From NCBI GenBank assembly GCA_964036295.1, contig OZ038470.1, positions 5,873,578-5,937,577 on the forward strand: DNA of 64,000 nucleotides. Direction: 5' to 3'. Both the position numbers and the translations under genes were made by a program. The DNA is from Plumapathes pennacea. Its lineage: Eukaryota > Cnidaria > Anthozoa > Antipatharia > Myriopathidae. The notes under the pieces were generated by a model that saw only the letters and a list, made by a program, of their open reading frames with translations, was not told the origin of the DNA and ran no database searches. Positions 55,701-64,000 of the stretch are shown piece by piece; within the stretch, counting starts at the first letter, position 1; the number at the start of each line of letters is the position of its first letter.

Positions 55701-56460
55701 TTTCTATGCACAACTATCAAAAACTAAATGCAGTTCAGTTTCTTTGAGTTGTGCCAGCTCAATGGCAACTTCATAGATCAATATTCCCAGTGATTTGCTT
55801 GAAAAAAATGTTATGTTCAGGACTAGAGTTCCCTAAATATGGACCACCACACTTGTGTCACCTACTTGCCCATGAATTATAAGGCAGAAGAAGAAATTTG
55901 GAACCAAATCACATATATCACCTACCTCAATTTACACACTATCCCACCAGAATAAAATATTGTACAAGGCCCAGTTGCTCAAAGCACAATTTGGCCCAAA
56001 TGTTTTTGCCATCTTTGAACCTCCCTTCCTTGGATAAGTTTGAATCAGACAAACTTTTTAGTTGGTCTTTGATTAGCCTGCGGAGCAAGCATTTCATTGG
56101 GTTTTGCAGTGCATATGAAAACTCTTTTTTTATTTTTGACCATTTACTTCTGCACTGAGAAACCCACACAAACGCTCACTCTAGTCTTTGTTCAAAACCC
56201 TGCAGTTTGATGCCCAAGAGACTGGAGGAAAGAATTTGGTTTCATGCTTTGAACAACTGGGCCCAGATCAATTATTTAATAATTATATAACGTACCTCTT
56301 GGATATTGGGCATCTCTAGCAATTCACCAAACACATATACTCCAGGAGCATCAAGCACCTGTTTAATGAGTGCCACGAGGGCAGCTCCCCTGGCAGACTT
56401 GGCTAACAAAACAAACTGTTCCAGTTGCTGGTTAGATCCCTTGCCATCCTTCTCGGCCAT
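52773..56460 (-). CDS. COPS7: COP9 signalosome complex subunit 7
   Basis: Nine exons: 56460-56296, 55495-55420, 55206-55118, 54650-54591, 54468-54403, 54062-53986, 53866-53761, 53586-53459 and 52821-52773 (TGA). They give 271 residues with every phase agreeing; human COPS7A and B are 275 and 264. The N-terminus has [16 protein letters not shown] and [15 protein letters not shown], a hallmark of the subunit. A PCI domain follows ([41 protein letters not shown]). A charged coiled-coil segment ([13 protein letters not shown]) leads to a basic [10 protein letters not shown] tail. The complex removes NEDD8 from cullins and so controls cullin-RING ubiquitin ligases (established). The stop-like TGA after exon 8 is bypassed by a GTGAGT donor, because the last exon restores the known tail. 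It is head to head with UBE2J2. Confidence 0.96.
52866..53075. mobile_element. TTAA-family MITE, decayed ends, in a COPS7 intron
   Basis: It holds the family core AAATACAAATTCTCCCAACC at the left and TTGATCACTCTTGGGAG at the right. The flanking TTAA is not intact. Confidence 0.6.
54852..55051. mobile_element. 200-bp TTAA-family MITE in a COPS7 intron
   Basis: The left TTAA is at 54848-54851, followed by CCCTTTCACTCCCAAGAG. The right end is GGAAGTGAAAGGG with a degenerate flank. It is in the same orientation as 18581-18764. Confidence 0.75.
55968..56264. mobile_element. MITE, GGCCCAGTTGTTC family, in COPS7 intron 1
   Basis: The ends AAGGCCCAGTTGCTCAAAGC and GCTTTGAACAACTGGGCCC are inverted. 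It is related to 24394-24637 and 30752-30969. Confidence 0.7.
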
Positions 56461-56777
56461 TACAGCCTAAAAATACAGTGGAATACCAGTCCCCTGTGAG
56501 AATACTACAATCCTGGACAAAATAATTATATGGGACATTATCTTGGGTGGCTCTTGATGCTTACGATTCCACAATATTCTAACAATGCATGCACAACATG
56601 TCCCCTATGAAAACTACAATCCTGGACAAAATTATGCGAACACCTATCTTGACCAGCTCTCAACTCACAGAAAACTCTCAGTCAATTTCTTCTGTCCACA
56701 AGGTTGACAATAGAGGAAATCACACAATCATGTTGTTAATACTTCACACACACGTCTTGGTTGCTTGTTTTCCAACA

Positions 56778-56905
56778 TTGAAAGGTGAGGGGGAAGGTGG
56801 AAAGGGGAGAGAATGGGGAAGGGAGAAGGGGCAGGGGAGGAGGCAGGAGGAAGAAGGGAGGGGAAGGTGGAAGGGAGAAGGGGGAACAGGGGAACAGGGG
56901 GAGGG
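56778..56905. repeat. G/A-rich low-complexity tract
   Basis: GGGGAA and GGGAGG variants fill this stretch. Open frames across it are low complexity and not genes. Confidence 0.85.
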
Positions 56906-57015
56906 GTAGTGGCAGTGTGACTGCTGTGTGAGAGGCCCAAGCTTAGTATTTTCCTATCATTCTTGTCCAAAAACACTGTAGTTTTAGTCTGCATCAGAGA
57001 GGTCAGTGTGGATTT

Positions 57016-57212
57016 AATAAATTTCCACTGGTTTGCCACAGTGTGGACTCTTATTTACTATGATTTATGTCATCACATGGTCAAAATGTTGTGGACTCAC
57101 GAGGCGCTTCGCCGAGTGAATCCACAACTAATTTTGACCACGTGATGACGTAAATCGTGGTAAATAAGAGTCCACACCATGGCAAACCAGTGGAAATTTG
57201 TTTTTTTACCAC
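57016..57212. repeat. Foldback element
   Basis: The left arm starting AATTTCCACTGGTTTGCC is mirrored at the right end by GGCAAACCAGTGGAAATT. The arms pair through GACTCTTATTTAC and its complement. The centre is CGAGGCGCTTCGCCGAGTG. Confidence 0.8.
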
Positions 57213-58540
57213 AACATTTAGAAATATACAGGAAACTTTCGTTGTATTTCTCTGCAAAATGTGACATGCTGGCGTCAGCATTGTTGTTTGGACTCTTATT
57301 TACCACGGTAAATCGACCAAACAGAGAGCGAGAAACTAGTGTGTTGTGGTAAAAATACTGATTGCTGTCAAACGTGTGGTGGTAGACAGTTCAAGTCCCT
57401 TCTTTATTCTGGCAAAGGGTCAGTGCTTGAAACATCAGTGTAAAACATTCTCTACAGTGTAATCACAGCATATCCACATCAACCACTACAATGACACAAC
57501 ATTACTGACACCAAATTGTACATCTCAGTTTAGTGCTGTACAAAGAATCTAGAATCTAGCAATGAAACAGCCACCTTCTTACATGCATCATTTAATGTCT
57601 AACTGTTGTCAGTTTATGGACGATTGTTACGAAGCTTCTGGTATTCATGTACATTTCTGTCAAAATATGCATTGATTATGATATAACTATACATTGTACT
57701 TTTCCCAGCTAATCAGACGATTGTCTGGTTTATGGACGTCAGCAAGGCTCAGTAAGTATTGATGGTACAATATTAATAAACAGAAGCGCCATCTACTAAC
57801 CTTCAAGAACTTCGATGCTCTGCCAAGTTCTTCAAGAAACTGAAGAAATGGCAAGTTCGAGTTTCCCCAAGGCTATCACTAAAAACATTAAACAAGATAA
57901 AATCACAAACGCTCAAATCAAGCCAAAATACACACATGTCAATACAAATAAGTCAAAGCGAGTAGTTTCTGATTATGAAACGTGATGATTGACACTTGAG
58001 AAAAACTATTGACTACAAGCTGCACATTGCCGGGTTACGATTGCATAAGTTGTTCCCTAACTTGGAAAATACAATGCGGCGACAGTTAAATATTCTTCGT
58101 AGTGTATTAGGCAGACTGTATAATAGAAAAATATCGAGAAAGCCGAGAAGAAAAGAAGAGAATTTTACCTCAGCAGAGTCCATTCCTGAACAAGGAACCA
58201 TGAGATCAACAAGCTCAACCCCAGGGTCATCCGCGCAAATGCTCAAACTGGACACCAGTCTACCACGGTTTCAGATTGTTGATGTGCGAAAAACGAGCGT
58301 TTTAAAATTTTAAAATGGAGAATTCAAATCTCGAGCCAAATTTTATGATGTAGGATAACTGAAAACCGGACAGTAGGTTCAGCGATATAATTTTTTGGCC
58401 AAATGACCCTCAACTTCCCCCATATAGTACAAAATCTCGCCAGCTTTTTGCCAGCGGTATGCCCCATTTATGACGTTTCACGGAAGCTTTTTGTTTCTCC
58501 ATATTTTTCCCACAGGGTGGACGAAGATCTTGCGGTATTT

Positions 58541-60878
58541 ATGGCATCTCGCAAGCGGGTACACACAACAGCAGCTTCTAGATTAAGACAAGACTACCTG
58601 AGGATAATCAAAGATCCCGTACCATATATCACAGCTCTACCCCTTCCATCAAATATCCTCGAATGGTAGTGTTGATTTTGCACTTTTTGTCAGCGAAGTT
58701 ATTATTATACTGGTGACTCTATATACATGGGGATCGTTCGTACTGGACTGAATAGTTTAACATAATAACTAAGCATCGAAAACAAAACGGCAGCTTGTTT
58801 GAAGTTTAGTTTTTAGGTCTTATAAAAATATACTTCGTCGCTAACAACAACGTGCCGTTCACTGAACTTGAAAAGTTGTTTCGTTAGCCAGAACGGGGCC
58901 TTGTGTTTTATATAGGCAGTATCTTTTGATAGAATCTGCAGATATCTGTTTAATACATGTATTTTGCAACTTATGCAGGCATTATGTCGTAAGAGGGCCG
59001 GAGAATTCCCCATATGAAGGTATGGACTGATTTGATTGCGTGTTCAACACAGAAAACATGTTCTAATTTTGACATAATATCGAATTTCGGACATCTGTTG
59101 TCTCTAGTTGTCACTTGGTAAATTTCGAAGCCAGGAAAAACATGTGATTTTAACGTATTATTAAACAATGGCTATGTTTACTTTCTTAAAAGACAGGTAA
59201 TATACAAACAGTGAAGATCGGTGATTGATTTCTTCTTCTATACCCAGGGGGTTTTTATCATGGAAAACTTGTGTTTCCACATGATTTTCCTTTCAAGCCT
59301 CCAAGAATATTTATGATCACTCCAAATGGAAGATTTAAAGTGAATACCAGGTAATGTATATATTAAGTGATCAACCAAAATTATTTTCTCCTTCAGTCTC
59401 TGACCAGAGATGTCTGATGGAGTGAGGAGAGCTTGGCATTTGATCGGTGGAAACTGATTGAACTATCAGTTCCCTCTGTAGCACTCATACAGTTCTTTTT
59501 TTTTAATGGTTGGGAGAGTTAGAGTTTCAACCCTTGCACTTCTGAGCTGATAACACAAATTCTCCTAACTATCCAAGAAGAAAATGTATGAGTGATGTAG
59601 TGAGAGGTGATACTTTGATCTGGTGAGAGCATTTAAGGAGAACATTGAACTTGATCACAGAAGTGAGAGGAATGGGTGATAATAGCTTTGACTGACTTCC
59701 AACGTTTGTTTTGACTTGATAGATTGTGCTTATCAATCAGTGATTTTCACCCCGATACCTGGAATCCAGCATGGAGTGTTTCCACAATTCTCACTGGACT
59801 TCTCAGCTTCATGGTATGTAGTATAACATATAATAAAATTGATCTGAAACCTTGCCCACATGTCGTGGCATCAAAAGTGAATCCAGATCGATTTACAGAA
59901 ACCAGTCAGATGTTTCAGGAGTTTTCAGCCTCCAGATTTGGCAGGAAAGGTTGTTTTAAAGAGAGCTAAATCTCACATTTTTGGGGAGTGAGGAGCAAAG
60001 GAGGGGGAAGCAAGAGCTGGAGCATGCCTCCAAAGCCCTTAGATTAGACATTTGTGGCCTCTGCACTCATACGATATTCAAAAAGGGTTATTTTCTCTTT
60101 GGTCTCTCCTGAACATACTGTATCTAGTATGGTTATACTGTATTGTGGTTTATTTCTCTCTTTGGCTTCTATAAAATAATGAAGTTTATTAACAGTGCTT
60201 TGATTGTTACTTTTAGTTGGAAACTGCACCAACCCTGGGGAGTATAGACACTTCAGATTACCAAGTAAGATCACTGTCTTCTTTTTGTATGGTTCACTCT
60301 CAGTCTCCATACAACAAAAATCTTATATAACTGAGGCTTACTGTTGATTGCAAAACATTCCATTTTTTTTTTTTTTTTTTTAGAAAAAGCAGTTTTCTGT
60401 TAGAAGTGGGCCATTCAACTGTCAAGACAAGATCTTCTGTGAGCTGTTTCCAGATTTAGTACAGGTACAAAAAGAATGAAAAACTGTTAAATAATTATCC
60501 TGAAATTCTGAAGAAAAAGCAAAACAGAATTCATATACACTTTGTGTGTGTATTTCATTGTGCTCAAGATCTCAGGTCTGAATTCTGCCGAGCATCCCTG
60601 AAAGAATGTAGAAATTAGGGAATTGACAGTCAGATCATCCCCTCTTAGCTGGGTTCCTTATCTTGCAGGAAATTAAAGAAAAAATAAGAAAACAAGAAGA
60701 AAATGCACAAAATTCCTTGAATCAAAGAATTGGAAGTTTGGCAAGCCAAGGATCAGAGGATGGAGCAGGAGACAATGGGATGGTGGGCAGCACCCTCATG
60801 AACATTTGCGTCATTGTTGGCTTTGCCTTATTTGCTTACACTGTCAAGTGTGTGTTAAAAGCTGTGGATCACAGTTAG
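58541..60878 (+). CDS. UBE2J2: Ubiquitin-conjugating enzyme E2 J2
   Basis: Exons: 58541-58665, 58979-59019, 59248-59350, 59723-59813, 60217-60264, 60384-60464 and 60669-60878 (TAG), 232 residues. It opens with [14 protein letters not shown] and PLPSNILEW. The UBC core has [15 protein letters not shown] and the family form [15 protein letters not shown], with the catalytic Cys at residue 92. As in all UBE2J proteins the usual HPN triad is replaced (TPN). The linker is short and is followed by one hydrophobic segment ([15 protein letters not shown]) at the extreme C-terminus, a tail anchor in the ER membrane. The enzyme supplies ubiquitin in ER-associated degradation (established). The coding exon begins at acceptor 58516, so part of the 5' UTR lies in an upstream exon. 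Confidence 0.97.
59375..59680. mobile_element. Two adjoining TTAA-family MITE fragments in UBE2J2 intron 3
   Basis: A left part with TTTTCTCCTTCAGTCTCTGACC runs to GGTTGGGAGAGTTAG. It joins a second part in opposite orientation starting CAACCCTTGCACTTCTGAGC. Borders are approximate. Confidence 0.5.
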
Positions 60879-61852
60879 TCTTCAGGGGGATAGCGTTGAT
60901 TAGAAAATAATGTAGCAAAGTTTTATCAGGCAATACTGCAACGATAACAAATTAAGAAACATCAAAAAAATGATTGCATTGATAAATTATTATTAATTAC
61001 AAGTAGATCCAAATGATAGAAAACCTTACATTAAACTTTGTGTAGTATTTCCAAGGGAGAAGTGAGTGTTTGCCCTTTCAGCCCCAAGATTGACACATCA
61101 ATTCTCCCAACCTGCCCTGAACAAACTCTTAATGTACAAGCAGAAAAATCTGACTAGCTTGAACCCAAGCAAGAGGTCACCTAATATTCCCAGCCTGCCC
61201 TGAACAAAATGTGTGAGTAGTGTTAGGAGAATAATTTTTTATTGTTAATGGTCTAACAAGCCTGAACTCAAACAAGAGACCACCTGCCATTTAAGGAGGA
61301 GTTTACCTCTGGTTGCTTGTGAGGCTGAAGGGTATATAGTAGGCTTGTATTTGGTAATATTTTTGTCCTGCATTTGTAGAAATCTCAGAAAAAGCAGGTT
61401 TGAATTTCGCACTAAGCCATACTGTAGGTTCTGACACAGAAATGTGTGAATACTGTATTGGTATAGATCCTAAAAATACACTGTAATATTATGTACTGAA
61501 ATTTTAATACTACTGACAGGTATTTTAGACCACTCGGTGTTGAATAGTGGCGAGGAGGAAAAAGGTTCTTTCTTGTCACTGTCCAACAGTGAGTGGTTTA
61601 ACCCAGCTCAGACTCTACTGGCATAACGTTCATTTTTGTCAAAGAAAACAGATGAACCTTTGTCGTAAAGATTGAAACTATAAAGTTTTGAGAGTGCTGT
61701 GTGTTATGATGGTCAACTTGGGTAAACAGTGAACAAGCTGCACTGGTGGGTATTTGAAGATGGTAACATTTATACATGTAGTCGGTATATCCCAGGTTTG
61801 TAGTGGAGAGACTTTTTTTATGATCACCCCAGTAGTTTATGCATGGGAACCA
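60879..61852. other. Convergent 3' region of UBE2J2 and PEX10
   Basis: Presumed 3' untranslated sequence of both genes. TTAA-family MITE fragments lie near 61070-61300 (CCCTTTCAGCCCCAAGATTG and AATTCTCCCAACC). No coding exon was seen. Confidence 0.5.
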
Positions 61853-63135
61853 TCAGCTAGGTTCAAAATGATGTAGATACACTAATCTCGACAGATGAAC
61901 TTGCTCTCTGCACAGGGGACACTCAGCCTACAAAGCAAGGAGACTGTCTATGAGAGACTGCAACATGTGAATGTGTTACCAAACATAATGTCATAAATGC
62001 TATACATTTTTTGCATACAAAGATGCAAACCTCAACAAAACAATTCAGGTCACATTCTTGGAGACCACGGGAAGATCGTGGGACAGTGTGCAAAAAGTGG
62101 CCGGAGGGGGATCCCCACAAAATCTGCCCCTGGATCTCCAATGTTAGTATATACCACACAAGTGAATAGTGCTTTTCGCGCGCTCTGATTGGCTCCTCAA
62201 TCTCGGAATATCAAGTACTATTCACCTCCCGGCAGCTTCCGGTAAAACAAAATGGCGCGCGAACCCAATTTTGGCCCAATTTTGTCGGAAATAAAACAAC
62301 TATTTGGGAGTTGGCTATTAAACTTGTGTGGTATATACTAAAACACTTATTCGCCTCAGTGTCGGTGAATAGCGGTGGATATTTACCTCGCCGAAACGGC
62401 TTGGTAAATATCCACCACTATTCACCTCCACTTCGGCGAATAATATTGTTAAATGTTCAGATCTTGGCCTCACTCGGTTGAGGGGTAGGGCATAGGGGTA
62501 AATAATAAGCTGAAGCTGAAATTACTGAACAGCTGTGCCTTTTTGAGATGTCACACTTTGTTTTGTTTGCCTGGTGGCTGTTAGTTTGCAGAAGATGGGG
62601 TATGGAAGTGGGGATTAATGTAAGTTTGTGGGAGCTGAGCTGTAAACATTGAGTCCCATCAAACTAGATTCACTTTACACCGGTTACCTTACTACTGCAC
62701 CACTCAGCAATGCACTGCCAACAGAAAATGTGCCCACAAGGTGTGGCTGTCATATCTCGCACCCTCTCCAGACACAAGGAACATGTCAGTTTGGATGTGC
62801 CCATCTCTACTCTGCTTGTCGTTGAATCACAGCTCCCTAGGCCATTGTCTTTGCTTTTCTTTAGTGTCTACAACAAAAGAATTAATTATTGTTATAATCA
62901 AGTTTCATTTTGTTGGCTGTAAAACGTCATCGTTGTGTGGTGGTCACATGACACAAGCATTTTGTTACCTACCTACCCCTCCCCCCTCCTCTTGCCCCTT
63001 TGCTAAAGCCCTGAGATTTTTTCCACAGTTCGATGTGGGTTAACCCTTTTACTCTTGAGCTAACAATACGAATTATTCCAACCATTCAAGAAATAAATTT
63101 AAATCCTTGCACACAGTTTGCACATGTACTGACTT

Positions 63136-63167
<32 letters not shown>

Positions 63168-63932
63168 TTTTAATTCATATAACATTACAGAATACATTTC
63201 TGAAAACACTGCACTGCTGACCTTGTATAATTGCACTAGAAGTGTGATAGACAGTTGTATAACAGACAGATATCCTAGGAGTTGGTAGGTTGGCCTGGGT
63301 CCCTTGTCTTTCAAGCTGCTCCGCACTAAAAGCTGCACATGCATAACACACAGAAAGGTAGTTACACAATGCTTGCTCTCTTGAATATCAAATAATGGTC
63401 AACATTACTATGTTGTTATTGTATCCATCAGAGTGATGAACTACTCACATACTGAATTGCAGTCACTCTCTTTGCAATATGATAAAAGAGGCCAGTGAGA
63501 TAGAACAAGGTCAAATGGGCCCTGTGTAGAACTGAAATGAACAAATAGATGGGTGAATAAATGAATGAATGAATGAATTAACAAAGTATCAGAGGAATGT
63601 TAAGCAATATTTAGAGAAAAAAAAATGGCTTGAAGTAGCACATATTTATACATACAGTACAGGAGCAGGGCATGATGAAAAGTTTGTCTGTTAATCTGGG
63701 TTACCAGGCTTCCCGCTGACAACTTCTTCAAAAGAAATAGTCTTAACTTGAACAAGCTGCCAAAGTTGTGCCTTGAGAAGATCTGTACTGCAAGGAGGCT
63801 TTGAACTCATCTACAACTCATAAAGCCAAGGGTACATTTAGTACATAGCTCCCTTTGTAGACTTACTTATAACCAGCTGTCTCACTACAGGGACTGAATT
63901 ATGAAGCAACTGTCTCAGGCGCTCATTAAACC
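61853..63932 (-). CDS. PEX10: Peroxin 10, RING E3 ligase of peroxisomal import (5' part beyond the right edge)
   Basis: Exons seen on the minus strand: 63932-63867, 63531-63449, 63332-63222, 62867-62688 and 61927-61853 (TGA); the N-terminal exons lie past 64,000. The membrane part reads [12 protein letters not shown], then [13 protein letters not shown] and [17 protein letters not shown], matching PEX10 in order and spacing. The RING is split by an intron: CSLC, then [19 protein letters not shown] in one exon, and AECPLCRE in the last. With PEX2 and PEX12 it forms the ubiquitin ligase that recycles the receptor PEX5 at the peroxisome membrane (established). It is tail to tail with UBE2J2, with about 970 bases between the stops. 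A foldback element sits in the last intron. Confidence 0.95.
62143..62345. repeat. Foldback element in the last intron of PEX10
   Basis: The ends GTTAGTATATACCACACAAG and CTTGTGTGGTATATACTAAA are inverted. The interior has further mirrored GAATAGTG / CACTATTC words up to about 62440. Confidence 0.7.
63044..63110. mobile_element. TTAA-family MITE fragment
   Basis: TTAA at 63040-63043 is followed by CCCTTTTACTCTTGAGC and AATTATTCCAACC. The right part is missing. Confidence 0.5.
63130..63166. repeat. CTTTCA hexanucleotide repeat
   Basis: About six tandem copies in a PEX10 intron. Confidence 0.85.
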
Positions 63933-64000
63933 CTGACAAAGACAAAAAAGTAGGTTACATTTAATTTAACAATTCAATCTTTAGAGCTCTGACTGTAAGT

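Larger units (their letters stand above)
56461..58540. promoter_or_regulatory. Divergent region between COPS7 and UBE2J2
   Basis: It holds the 5' exons and promoters of both genes, a purine-rich tract (56778-56905), a foldback (57016-57212) and possible upstream exons of COPS7 at about 57802-57873 and 58150-58210. UBE2J2 sequence begins at the acceptor before 58516. Confidence 0.5.

Noticed and set aside
56589..56909. ORF through the purine-rich tract
   Set aside because: It is low-complexity Gly/Glu/Arg from a GGGGAA-like repeat.
58403..58540. N-terminal extension of UBE2J2 before ATG 58541
   Set aside because: The acceptor before 58516 cuts this frame, and the family starts with the short basic segment at 58541.

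Overview
The window is nuclear DNA from an animal. Genes are rich in introns with GT-AG borders, conserved metazoan genes (calmodulin, COPS7, UBE2J2, PEX10) are present, and introns and gaps hold many small DNA transposons, a tRNA-derived SINE, a LINE end and a Ty3/gypsy fragment. AT-rich composition, intron-conserving gene order and a caspase-like/SLIP-GC-like GTPase family suggest a cnidarian, most likely an anthozoan such as a stony coral. That placement is inference; no species marker was identified.

Left half (1-32,206): a tandem duplication of about 18 kb. Each unit carries one minus-strand gene that joins an N-terminal caspase-like (C14-type) protease domain to a SLIP-GC-like, dynamin-superfamily GTPase and a helical tail. 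Copy B (14,492-30,357) is complete in 14 exons. Copy A (1-12,382) runs off the left edge and has an in-frame TGA in exon 10. The two copies differ mainly by transposon insertions, so each acts as the empty-site control for the other. This protease-GTPase fusion is the main candidate for an undescribed system, possibly immune or cell-death related.

Middle (32,544-51,582): a cluster of five EF-hand genes sharing the calmodulin exon plan (a 144-nt second EF exon and phase-1 introns). In order they are a PDZ domain fused to a degenerate calmodulin-like half (+), a calmodulin-like gene (+), a calmodulin-length paralogue with four canonical loops (+), and two near-identical true calmodulins arranged head to head (- and +). 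The last one carries a THAP-encoding, TTAA-flanked transposon (Kolobok type) in an intron.

Right (52,773-64,000): ordinary housekeeping genes. COPS7 (-) and UBE2J2 (+) are head to head, and PEX10 (-) converges on UBE2J2 and leaves the window at the right edge. Exon borders were placed by hand from splice consensus and reading frame; except where noted, phases agree across whole genes.
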